Notes under the pieces: generated by a model
Databases searched by the model: none
Seen by the model: only the letters and a program-made list of their open reading frames with translations
What the model was told of the DNA's origin: nothing
Source of the DNA: Sediminimonas sp.
GTDB taxonomy: Bacteria > Pseudomonadota > Alphaproteobacteria > Rhodobacterales > Rhodobacteraceae
Length of the DNA: 64,000 nucleotides
Assembly: GCF_024637375.1 (NCBI RefSeq)
Contig: NZ_JAGXFK010000046.1
Span: 1 to 64,000 of the forward strand
Reading direction: 5' to 3'
Program-made: the position numbers and the translations under genes
Shown here: positions 1 to 6,974 of the stretch, piece by piece
Layout of the letters: every line of letters starts with the position of its first letter
How positions within the stretch are numbered: position 1 is the first letter of the stretch

Positions 1-2
1 GC

Positions 3-86
3 CAGGTCGCAGAAATCCATGTCCGCATCGCCGTCCTCAACGACTACACCGCGCTCGGCATACCCATCACTGAGTCCGTAGGATAA
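3..86 (+). CDS. Transposase C-terminus, IS5 family (5' end outside window)
   Basis: Frame 3 is open from the window edge to a TAA at 84-86 and encodes 27 residues. The stretch VAEIHVRIAVLNDYTALGIP closely resembles the end of the common Rhodobacteraceae IS5-family DDE transposases (pattern RQVAE.QVR.AVLNG.TALGIPVTE), recalled from memory rather than searched. The catalytic DDE region lies off the left edge, so activity cannot be judged. The assignment rests on a short tail plus the IS-like terminus 37 bp downstream. Confidence 0.55.
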   Translation, partial: QVAEIHVRIAVLNDYTALGIPITESVG

Positions 87-122
87 GTCCATCTGGGGAA
101 AGGGAAACTCCGTTCTGCAGAC

Positions 123-140
123 GATTTGTGCAACAGAGTC
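123..140. repeat. Terminal inverted repeat (right) of the IS5-type element
   Basis: The 18-bp end GATTTGTGCAACAGAGTC matches the general form of IS5-group ends, which read GGCTCTGTTGCACAAAT or similar in the opposite orientation. The partner repeat is outside the window. Confidence 0.5.
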
Positions 141-242
141 TTAATTAGGCACGAGTTATTCAGATTGACTGTCCCGAGCGTTATCGGGGAGCCACCCGCC
201 GAATAGACGCGCCCTTCTCGGAAGATGGCTCCTTGGCCGAAT

Positions 243-611
243 TCAGTCGTATTTGAGTACAGACGGGCCGACCCAGCCGGGCAACTGGTCCGGACGTGCG
301 GGAGCGAAGATCTCATAATAAACGCACCCTTCCGGTCCGGTTCCAATAGCCGCGTGCCTTGATCCCGCCGGGAAGAAAACGAGGTCCCCCTCATTGGCCT
401 CGATCTTCTTTTCGTCAATGACGAGGCGGACCATACCTGAGACCATGATCAGAAGCTGCTCGTTATCGTGCCAATGGGTCTTGCCGTCGAACTCTGCTTC
501 CGGTGATGTCTCGACGCGAACGGCCGATATTTTTTCTCCGCAGATTCCGGCACGCGCGGATCCGGCTCGCATGCCGGAAACCGTTGGAAGCTTGCTCCAG
601 TCGATAAGCAT
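243..611 (-). CDS. Small single-domain cupin protein
   Basis: A 122-residue cupin with both conserved motifs. Motif 1 has H46, H48 and E51 (HWHDNEQ); motif 2 is GDLVFFPAGSRH with P81, G83 and H86. Together these form the usual 3-His/1-Glu type metal site in a beta-barrel. Small cupins of this size act as sugar isomerases, dioxygenases or sensory domains, and the sequence does not decide which. The ATG at 611 is preferred over an upstream in-frame start because a GGAAAG ribosome site lies just before it. It starts 10 bp after the SDR fragment ends, so the two were probably one transcription unit. Its base composition is visibly lower in GC than most of the window, which fits acquired DNA next to the IS end. 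Confidence 0.75.
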   Translation of the reverse strand: MLIDWSKLPTVSGMRAGSARAGICGEKISAVRVETSPEAEFDGKTHWHDNEQLLIMVSGMVRLVIDEKKIEANEGDLVFFPAGSRHAAIGTGPEGCVYYEIFAPARPDQLPGWVGPSVLKYD

Positions 612-621
612 AATCTTTCCT

Positions 622-1138
622 TTAGATGCTGGCAATCAGACCGCCGTCGATACGGATCACTGAACCCGTGATGTAAGAAGCTTTTTCGCTGGCGAGGAAA
701 CTCACGACGTTTCCATATTCTTCCGGTTCGCCATAGCGCTTCAGCGGTATACCACCTGTACTTTCCGCCCGGACATCTTCGACCGAGCGCTGCTCTCGCT
801 CCGCCTTTTTCTCGTCGAGGAACTGGATCCGTCCGGTAGCTATCCGACCAGGAAGAACGATGTTGCAGTTTACACCATCGGGGCCCACTTCGCGCGCCAA
901 GGTCTTCGACCATCCAACGAGGGAAAGGCGTAGGGCGTTCGACATGCCGAGGTTCGGGATTGGTGCGACCACCCCGGATGAGGTTGAGGTAATAATTCGA
1001 CCCCATCCGCGTTCTCGCATATCTGGAAGCACCGCATCGGTGATTGCAATGACAGAGACGACCATGGACTCGAAATACATTTTCCAGCTATCCGAAGACT
1101 GCCCCGATGCGGGCGTCGGCGGCGGTCCGCCGGTGTAC
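622..1138 (-). pseudogene. Short-chain dehydrogenase/reductase, N-terminus missing
   Basis: This is the C-terminal two thirds of a FabG-like SDR. Reading upstream from the Met at 1080, the frame continues through GGPPPTPASGQSSDSWKM, the GGPPP motif that follows the NNAG-like strand in one SDR subgroup. The match stops there, near 1135. The catalytic Ser region (TSTSSGVVAPIPNLGMSNAL) and the C-terminal ITGSVIRIDGG are present. The Rossmann TGxxxGIG nucleotide-binding part is absent; in its place the DNA is the start of an E1-beta gene in another frame. Without its cofactor-binding half the fragment should not work as a dehydrogenase. It is lower in GC than the DNA to its right. In intact relatives the tyrosine of the SDR triad follows the Ser by about 13 residues. 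Here that position falls in SNALRLSLVGWSK, where no Tyr is seen, so this subgroup may be atypical. Confidence 0.75.
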
Positions 1139-1405
1139 CGCGCACAGCGCGAAATCGGAAAACCGCATCTCCACGACGGGCCGCGTGCCGGTCATCGCCG
1201 CGCCCACGGCGGCGCCCATGATGCAGGCTTCGGAAATCGGGGTGTCGGCAATGCGCTCGTCCCCGAACATCTCCTGAAGGCCCTTGTATTGACCAAACAC
1301 GCCGCCACGGCCCAGATCCTCGCCAAGCGCCCAGACACGCTCATCGCGCTGCATCTCTTCCATCACGGCGCGGCGACCGGACTCCAGATAGGTCGTCATG
1401 CTCAT
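1088..1405 (-). pseudogene. 2-oxoacid/acetoin dehydrogenase E1 component, beta subunit, 3' truncated
   Basis: The ATG at 1405 begins MSMTTYLESGRRAVMEEMQR, the normal N-terminus of a thiamine-diphosphate E1 beta subunit. The match runs through GEDLGRGGVFGQYKGLQEMF and TRPVVEMRFSDFALCAV. After that the expected DELVNQAAK region is replaced by unrelated residues and a TAG at 1088-1090. A full subunit is about 330 residues; only about 90 native ones remain. The start overlaps the E1-alpha stop by one base (TGATG), the normal operon arrangement. The E2 and E3 genes expected after it are absent. Either a deletion or rearrangement destroyed the complex, or the sequence is misjoined near 1130-1140. 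Confidence 0.85.
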
Positions 1406-2424
1406 CAAAAGGCCCTCTCGGCCGGGTTGCCCATGTCCTGCACATCCACGAAGGCGCCGCTGGCGTCGGGCCACGCTGTCGCGCTGGCCTCCTCGCTGAT
1501 CCGGCGCATGTCTTCCCATGCTTCCTCTTTGGTCTCGCGCAGCACGTCATCGCTCACGCCCGCAAGGCGCAGCCCCGCCTCGAGTCGCGCGATCGGGCAT
1601 TTCTCACGCCATTGCTCCACCTCCCCCTCGGGCCGATAGGCGGCCGGATCAACCGCCGTATGCCCGGTGATCCGGTAGGTGCGGCAATGCATCAGGCGCG
1701 GCCCTTCGCCGCCGCGCAGCGCGGCAATCGCAGATTGAGCCGCGGCATCGACCGCCAGAATATCGTTGCCGTCCACCTCTGCCGCCGGCAGGCCAAGGCT
1801 TTCAGCCCGCGCGGCAGCCCCCGCACCGCCGGTCATCGATCTGGTGCGCGTCGTGGCGGAAAACCCGTTGTCCTCGCACACGAACAGCACCGGCAGATCG
1901 AACACCCGGGCCCAGTTCAGCCCTTCCAGGAACGGGCCGCGATTGATCGCCCCGTCGCCGAAGATACAGACCACCACCTCGCCCGCCCGGCGCAGCTTGA
2001 GCGCATGCGCCGCGCCCGTCGCGATCGGGATATTCGCCCCCACGACACCATTCGCGCCAAGCATTCCCACACCGAAATCGGCTATATGCATCGACCCGCC
2101 CTTGCCACCGCAGGTGCCGCCCTCGCGGCCGAAAAGCTCGCGCATCATTGCCAGCGGGTCGGCCCCCTTGGCCAACGTATGCCCGTGGCCGCGATGCGTG
2201 GACAGCAGCAGGTCGGTTTGCGACAGGTTCGGGCAGATACCTGCGGCCACCGCCTCCTGCCCGATGGACGGATGAATCGCGCCCAGAACCAGCCCCTCGC
2301 GCTGGGCCTCGATGGCCAGCTCCTCGAAGGCGCGAATTTTCCACATCAGGGACAGGCGCGGCAGAAACCGCTCGCTCTCCAGGTTGCCGGATGAAATCCC
2401 GCGGGTTGCGGTACCTTGTGTCAA
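1405..2424 (-). CDS. Thiamine-diphosphate-dependent dehydrogenase E1 component, alpha subunit
   Basis: A 339-residue alpha subunit of the pyruvate/acetoin dehydrogenase E1 type, which decarboxylates a 2-oxoacid or cleaves acetoin on ThDP. The ThDP/Mg motif is GDGAINRG (about 156-163) ending in CEDNGFS (about 183-189), and the substrate-side motifs HRGHGH and GGKGGSMH are intact. Length matches AcoA/PdhA proteins. Start: TTG at 2424, chosen because GGAGGAG sits about 6 nt upstream and the preceding IclR stop overlaps it (TTGA). No ATG fits. Its partner, the beta subunit, is truncated just downstream, so this protein probably has no working partner encoded here. Whether the ancestral complex used acetoin, pyruvate or another 2-oxoacid cannot be told from alpha alone. 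Confidence 0.85.
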   Translation of the reverse strand: MTQGTATRGISSGNLESERFLPRLSLMWKIRAFEELAIEAQREGLVLGAIHPSIGQEAVAAGICPNLSQTDLLLSTHRGHGHTLAKGADPLAMMRELFGREGGTCGGKGGSMHIADFGVGMLGANGVVGANIPIATGAAHALKLRRAGEVVVCIFGDGAINRGPFLEGLNWARVFDLPVLFVCEDNGFSATTRTRSMTGGAGAAARAESLGLPAAEVDGNDILAVDAAAQSAIAALRGGEGPRLMHCRTYRITGHTAVDPAAYRPEGEVEQWREKCPIARLEAGLRLAGVSDDVLRETKEEAWEDMRRISEEASATAWPDASGAFVDVQDMGNPAERAF

Positions 2425-3240
2425 AACTGCTCCTCCGTGACCTTGTTCTGCCCGGCCTCTGTTCGCGTCTGCCCGCGCTGATCGAGGCTCCGGCCCAGTT
2501 CCTCGGCCTCCTGCTGCAACATGCCAACCAGTTCCGAAATGCGCGCAGGGCCCATCCGTTCACGGATCGCAGCGATAGATAGCGCCGCGAGCGCACGACC
2601 GTCATGATCCTTCACCGGCACCCCCACCGCCGCCATCGCGCTCACGATACGGCCGCCGTTGAATGCGTACCCGTCGCGCAGCGTCGCGCGCACCATGGCG
2701 CGCAGGCCGTCCGCGTCGAACCCGGAAAACCCCTGCCGCGCGGCATGATCGTCGCGCAGGATGCGGTCGATATCGCCCTCGGGCTGGAACGCCAGCAACG
2801 CCAGCGATCCCGCCCCCACGCCAAGCGGGCGACGATCCCCGACATCGAGCGTCAGGGTACGAATGGGAAACTTGCCGGTGCAGCGATCCACGCACAGCGC
2901 CTGATCGCCCTCGCGCACCGAAAGATAGACGGTATCTTCCGTCGCCGCCGCCAGACGCACAAGCGACGGGCGGGCCTGCTCCACGATGCTGAATTGCTGC
3001 GCCGCCGCCGCAAGCGAAAACAGCCCGTAGCCAAGCCGGTAAAGCTTCGATCCATCGTCGAACTCGACGAACCCCACCTCGGTCAGCGCACCCAGAAGCC
3101 GATGAACCGTCGCCTTGCCCAGATCGACCACCGCCGTGACATCTGCAAGGCGCATCCCTCCCGCCGGTCCGTCCGACAGCGCGCAGCACAAGCGCGGCGC
3201 GGCCAATCGTCTTGACCGAAGATATCTGCGCCTCTGCCAC
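2421..3240 (-). pseudogene. IclR-family transcriptional regulator with a one-base frameshift
   Basis: Translation from the GTG at 3240 gives an N-terminus typical of IclR regulators, SVKTIGRAALVLRA, then goes out of frame. The next frame gives ALSDGPAGGMRLADVTAVVD and a complete winged helix (DLGKATVHRLLGALTEVGFV) and IclR effector domain through to a TGA at 2421-2423. The join is at about 3178-3182, inside a GCGCGC run: one extra base would restore LVLRALSDGPAGG. The rest of the gene is intact and its stop is coupled to the E1-alpha start, so it is the natural local regulator of that operon. It is either a recent pseudogene or a sequencing error. If it were an error, the product would be about 273 residues, a normal family size. 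Confidence 0.8.
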
Positions 3241-3274
3241 TCTCGCCTCCCCACGGTCGTGACCAAGTTAACAT

Positions 3275-3293
3275 TGTTCCATCTAACGGAACA
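3275..3293. promoter_or_regulatory. Perfect palindrome upstream of the iclR gene, probable operator
   Basis: TGTTCC-ATCTAAC-GGAACA is a perfect 6-bp inverted repeat with a 7-bp spacer, 35 bp upstream of the iclR start codon. A related half site, TTTGGAAC, follows about 13 bp beyond it. IclR regulators commonly bind such short palindromes and repress their own promoter. Binding by this particular regulator is inferred from position only. Confidence 0.55.
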
Positions 3294-3498
3294 TGATCGA
3301 GCCTATTTTGGAACAAACGAACCTGTCAAGGGCACTACGCGCTTGCCCGAAGACTCTGGCACCGCGGCAGAGAGGCACCAATACGCGGCGGCAAAAACAC
3401 GCACGCATTCAATGGCGGCGCTGGCCGCTGGCCGACCGAGCCCGCCGCCATCCTGTCGCCCGCGCAGAACTCCGAGACCGAAAGCTCGGGGCTGCGTC

Positions 3499-3963
3499 TC
3501 AGCCTGTGGTGCCGGAGAGGTCGCGCAGAACGCGATTGAGCATCTCGACCTGCTGGGTGTCGAACTGGGCAAGGATTTCGCGGTCCTGCAGGCGGACCAG
3601 TTCGCGAATATCGGTCATGCGTTTGCGGCCCAGGTCGGTCAGAAGCAGGTTGACCTTGCGCTGATCCGAGGCGGCAATCTGACGGTGAACGAGGCCTTGC
3701 GCGACCATCCTGTCGACCATCTTGGTCAATGTCGGCGGGTTCATCAGCACGATCCGCGCCAGTTCTCCCATGGTCAGGTGGCTTTCGCTGTCGAGCGTCT
3801 CCAGGATGCGCCAGGTCTCGACCTGCATCCCGTGCTCCTTAAGTCGCGAAGCAAGCGACTGATGCACGGCGCGATGCGCCGCGGCCAGCATGTACGAAAT
3901 GTAGGAGTCCATGGGGGTTGGAGCCTGTTTCATGGAGAAACCCATCATAATTTGCCTGCCCAT
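3499..3963 (-). CDS. MarR-family transcriptional regulator
   Basis: A 154-residue MarR-type winged-helix regulator. The recognition-helix area reads LTMGELARIVLMNPPTLTKMVDRM and the wing QGLVHRQIAASDQRKVNLLLT contains the conserved DxR (SDQRK). Flanking helices give the dimer interface. Members bind palindromes as dimers and release DNA on binding small ligands. It is divergent from the AmiC-like gene, and the 75-bp gap contains an imperfect palindrome (3971-3992) of MarR-box form. It is therefore a good candidate to control itself and the amide operon; the ligand is not predictable. The first ATG is at 3963, with other possible starts at residues 6, 7 and 11; I kept the longest. Confidence 0.85.
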   Translation of the reverse strand: MGRQIMMGFSMKQAPTPMDSYISYMLAAAHRAVHQSLASRLKEHGMQVETWRILETLDSESHLTMGELARIVLMNPPTLTKMVDRMVAQGLVHRQIAASDQRKVNLLLTDLGRKRMTDIRELVRLQDREILAQFDTQQVEMLNRVLRDLSGTTG

Positions 3964-3970
3964 TTAATAG

Positions 3971-3992
3971 TTGACTTGGAAAGTAAATTCAA
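3971..3992. promoter_or_regulatory. MarR-type operator candidate in the divergent promoter
   Basis: TTGACTT at 3971-3977 pairs with AATTCAA at 3986-3992 with one mismatch and an 8-bp AT-rich spacer. TTGACTT/AAGTCAA-type palindromes are classic MarR-family sites. It lies between the marR start (3963) and the AmiC-like start (4039), where it could repress both. TTGACT could also serve as a -35 element. Confidence 0.5.
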
Positions 3993-4038
3993 TTGCAGTG
4001 TTGCGAAACGACCTGACAATTGTGCAAGGTTTGGCAGA

Positions 4039-5163
4039 ATGACCTCTTCTATGGGTGAGGCTCTGTTTCCCATGGAGGTGCCGGAAATCGGCGACCGCCC
4101 GGTGCGTGGCGCGGCGCGAACCTATCGCGTGGCGCTCTTGATTCCGTTGTGCGGGTCGGCCGGCTTGTGGGCGCCGTCGTGCATCTCAAGTGCACAGGTC
4201 GCGGTTGGCGAACTCAACCGCCGCCACGGGATCGCCGGGCGGCCGGTGGAATTGGTCATGGTCGACGCGGCCGTCGAGGCCAGCACGCCGGTGGAGGCGG
4301 TGGTGCACGAGTTGATCGAGGCGGGCGCGATAGACGCCATTGTCGGGATGCATATCAGCGCCGTGCGCCAGCGGCTGAGCAAGGTCGTCGGCCAACGTGT
4401 GCCCTATATCTATACCCCGCTTTACGAGGGCGGCGAACAGACCGCCGGCATATTTGCCATCGGTGAAACCCCGGACGCGCAGCTTGGCCCGGCATTGCAA
4501 TACCTGCAAAAGCAGTTCCGCCCGCGGAGTTGGGCGCTTATCGGGAATGATTACGTGTGGCCGCGCAGTTCCCATGCCTATGCCAAGGCAAAGCTGCGCG
4601 ACATGTCCGTGGATCTTGCGTTCGAGCGATATCTGCCGTTCGGCCTGCGCGACATGGGGCGGCATGTCGACGAGATCGCGGCCTCGGGCGCCGAGGCGGT
4701 TCTGATCTCGCTCGTCGGGCAGGACGCGGTGGCCTTCAACCGGGCATTCGGGATGGCCGGGCTGGATAGCCGGATCGTGCGCCTGTCCTGTGCGGTCGAG
4801 GAAAACGGTCTGTTGGCCAGCGGCAGCGAGAATCTCAAGCGACTGTTCTCGGCGGCATCGTATTTCGGCGCCTTGCCGACCGAGGCGAACGGTGCATTCA
4901 AGGAGAAATACTACAGCCTGCATGGAGAGCACGCGCCGGTGCTCAATGCGATCGGTCAATCAACCTATGAGGGCATGCATTTCCTCGCCGGTCTTCTTGG
5001 GCACAACGCCACCGACTGGCGCGAGCCCCAGGCGGTGATTCCGTCCACGCTCGACTATCGCAGCGCCCGGCGCGAACGAACCCCTGGCGAGGGGCTGATG
5101 CGCACGCCGATTTACCTTGCCCGCGCGGACGGTATGCAGTTTTCCGTTATAAAACGATTTTGA
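4039..5163 (+). CDS. AmiC-like amide-binding sensor (periplasmic-binding fold, cytoplasmic)
   Basis: A 374-residue type-I periplasmic-binding-protein fold resembling AmiC/FmdD. Shared landmarks include AVGELNRRHGIAGRPVELV near residue 55, the segment YIYTPLYEGGEQT (compare CYPTPYEGFE in AmiC), and WALIGNDYVWPRSSHAYAK (compare VFIGSDYIYPRES). There is no signal peptide, so it is predicted to stay in the cytoplasm, like Pseudomonas AmiC, which senses amides and controls the antiterminator AmiR. No AmiR-like gene is visible. The neighbouring MarR protein, the amide-type ABC transporter and the amidase make an amide or urea-like ligand likely. The start at 4039 is the first Met after the MarR-type box; the frame is open far upstream but that part is not protein-like. 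Confidence 0.75.
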   Translation: MTSSMGEALFPMEVPEIGDRPVRGAARTYRVALLIPLCGSAGLWAPSCISSAQVAVGELNRRHGIAGRPVELVMVDAAVEASTPVEAVVHELIEAGAIDAIVGMHISAVRQRLSKVVGQRVPYIYTPLYEGGEQTAGIFAIGETPDAQLGPALQYLQKQFRPRSWALIGNDYVWPRSSHAYAKAKLRDMSVDLAFERYLPFGLRDMGRHVDEIAASGAEAVLISLVGQDAVAFNRAFGMAGLDSRIVRLSCAVEENGLLASGSENLKRLFSAASYFGALPTEANGAFKEKYYSLHGEHAPVLNAIGQSTYEGMHFLAGLLGHNATDWREPQAVIPSTLDYRSARRERTPGEGLMRTPIYLARADGMQFSVIKRF

Positions 5164-5211
5164 AACAATGGGTTGAGGTAATATTTGAAAAGGAAAATAA
5201 TTTACTTGAAA

Positions 5212-5229
5212 TGGAAATGAAAATTTCCA
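5212..5229. promoter_or_regulatory. Inverted repeat in the AT-rich leader of the flotillin-like gene
   Basis: TGGAAAT-GAAA-ATTTCCA is a perfect 7-bp inverted repeat, preceded by TTTACTTGAAATGG, which looks like the half site in the 3971-3992 box. The 100-bp gap (5164-5263) is strikingly AT-rich against its neighbours and probably holds the promoter of the following genes. Shared control by the MarR protein is an inference. Confidence 0.4.
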
Positions 5230-5263
5230 ATCCTCTGACGTAACGGACCTAGTCGTCGCCGCA

Positions 5264-6928
5264 GTGGCGGCATCACCTGTTACATTGGGGGATCTGGCCT
5301 TGATCTGGTTTCTTTCTCTGCTTGCTCTGGCCGCTGTCTTTCTGATCGGCATCTGGTTTCTGCACCGCTACTACGCCAAGGCCACGCTGGAGACGGCACT
5401 GGTGCGTACCGGGATGGGCGGCCGGCGCGTCGTGGTCGATGGCGGATGCCTGGCGCTGCCGATCGTGCACCAGGTTCAGCGCGTCTCGATGGGTACGATC
5501 TCGTTCACCACGTCGCGCAGCGGCCGCGACGCGCTGATGACGCAGGATCAGTTGCGCGCCGATGTCGACATGGAGTTCGAGTTCTATGTCGAGCCCAGCG
5601 AGAAAGGGATTGCCACCGCGGCGCAGGCGCTTGGCCGGCGGATTGCCCGCGGCGACGGCGAGGGCGTGCACGAGGTGCTGGCCGGTCCGCTGGCAAATGC
5701 CATGCAAAACGCCGCGGCCACCCGCCCGCTGACCGGCATTCATTTGGATCGGTCGGGATACACCGACGAGGTCGCGCGCCTTGTCGGCGCGCATGCCGAA
5801 CGGCTCGGGCTGGTGTTGGTTTCGGCCTCGCTGGTTGGGGTGGATCAGAGCGATCTGAGCCAACACGACGAAAGCAATGCCTTCAATGCGCAGGGGATGC
5901 GCAAGCTGGCCGAACTGGTGGCCGAGCAGCGCAAGACGCGCGTGAAGGTGGAAACCGAGGCCGAGATCGCCATCAGCGAAAGCCGTCTGGCCCAGCACAA
6001 CAAGCGTCTGGAGGTCCAGCGCGCCGAACGAGAGGCCGAGATCGCCCAGAGCGAACATATCGCCCGGCTGGAGGCGGAATCGCGCGCGCGCAGCGAGGCG
6101 TCGACCGTCGAGGGCGAACTGGCCGCGGAATCCGCCCGCATCGACAAGGATCAGCGCCTGAAGACGGCGCAGGTCGATAACGACGAGGCACTGCGCCGCG
6201 CCGAGATGGCGGCGATCCTGGCGCTGGAAGAGGCCAAGATCAGCAACGACATTCAACTTGCACGCAAACGCACCGAGGAGGCAGAGGCGAAAGCGGCCGA
6301 GGAAGCCTCGCGCGCGCAGGTTCTGCTGGCGGCCGAACAGGTGCAGGCCCAGAAAGAGCGCGCCATCGCCGAGCGGGAGCGCGAAATCTCGGGGCTCAAG
6401 CAACAAAGCGCGCTGGAGCTGGAAAGCGAAAAGGTCGCCTCGGACGTCGAGATCATGCTGTCGCGCGCACAGGCCGAAGCCCGCGCCGCGCAGGCCGCCG
6501 CAGAGGCCGAAAAGATCGGGATGCAGGCCCGCGCCGCCGGCCAGATCGCGCTGAACGAAGCCGAGAACACGTTGAGCGACGCGGTGCTTCGGATGCGCAT
6601 GGAAGGGCACAAGCTCGACCGCATGCCCGAGATCATGACGCAGATGATGAAGCCGGTGGAAAAGATCGATTCCATCCGCATCAACCAGATCGGCGGCGCC
6701 GGCAGCGGCATGAACGGCGGCGACGGCGTGGGCGTCGAGGGGGCCTTTGGCGCCGCGATGGATCAGATCCTGGGCATGGCGGTGCGCCTGCCCGCGATGA
6801 AGCAGATGGGCGAGGAAATCGGCTTCGACTTCGACGCCAATCTGGCCGGGCGAACCGCGGATTACGCCAACCGCATCACGCCCAGGGACGGCAAGGACAA
6901 GACAAGCGAGAGCAAGACCAAGGACTGA
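5264..6928 (+). CDS. Flotillin-like SPFH/band-7 membrane protein
   Basis: A 554-residue protein with one N-terminal membrane segment (about residues 9-30), an SPFH/band-7-like domain (about 45-200), and a very long Ala/Glu/Arg-rich coiled coil (about 230-450). The C-terminus, with MPEIMTQMMKPVEKID, is typical of bacterial flotillins of the YqiK/FloT type. Flotillins form oligomeric scaffolds in the inner membrane. It sits 46 bp upstream of the substrate-binding protein of the amide transporter, so it may be co-transcribed. A scaffolding role for that transporter is speculative. The start is uncertain: GTG at 5264 has no clear ribosome site, and a TTG at 5285 is an alternative. Confidence 0.75.
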   Translation: MAASPVTLGDLALIWFLSLLALAAVFLIGIWFLHRYYAKATLETALVRTGMGGRRVVVDGGCLALPIVHQVQRVSMGTISFTTSRSGRDALMTQDQLRADVDMEFEFYVEPSEKGIATAAQALGRRIARGDGEGVHEVLAGPLANAMQNAAATRPLTGIHLDRSGYTDEVARLVGAHAERLGLVLVSASLVGVDQSDLSQHDESNAFNAQGMRKLAELVAEQRKTRVKVETEAEIAISESRLAQHNKRLEVQRAEREAEIAQSEHIARLEAESRARSEASTVEGELAAESARIDKDQRLKTAQVDNDEALRRAEMAAILALEEAKISNDIQLARKRTEEAEAKAAEEASRAQVLLAAEQVQAQKERAIAEREREISGLKQQSALELESEKVASDVEIMLSRAQAEARAAQAAAEAEKIGMQARAAGQIALNEAENTLSDAVLRMRMEGHKLDRMPEIMTQMMKPVEKIDSIRINQIGGAGSGMNGGDGVGVEGAFGAAMDQILGMAVRLPAMKQMGEEIGFDFDANLAGRTADYANRITPRDGKDKTSESKTKD

Positions 6929-6974
6929 CCACCGCAAAGCGTGGCGCAACATCACACCAACCGGGAGACCACAG

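Larger units (their letters stand above)
1..140 (+). mobile_element. Right end of an IS5-family insertion sequence (partial)
   Basis: The window opens inside an insertion sequence. It contains the last 27 codons of a transposase (3-86), a short untranslated tail, and a terminal sequence GATTTGTGCAACAGAGTC at 123-140, which reads as GACTCTGTTGCACAAATC on the other strand. That is the usual look of IS5-group termini. TTAA follows directly and could be part of the target duplication, but the left end is outside the window, so this cannot be tested. The element borders a lower-GC segment and a broken gene junction near 1135. Confidence 0.6.

Noticed and set aside
1405-2424. Assignment of E1-alpha specifically to pyruvate dehydrogenase
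   Set aside because: Alpha subunits for acetoin, pyruvate and branched-chain acids are too alike to separate by eye, and the beta, E2 and E3 genes that would help are missing.
3165-3195. Programmed ribosomal frameshift in iclR
   Set aside because: No slippery heptamer or downstream stimulatory structure of the usual kind is visible, and the IclR family is not known to use one. A deletion or sequencing error is simpler.
3115-4038. N-terminal extension of the AmiC-like frame
   Set aside because: The frame is open by chance through the marR gene on the other strand. The extension does not resemble a binding protein, and the Met at 4039 follows the promoter box.
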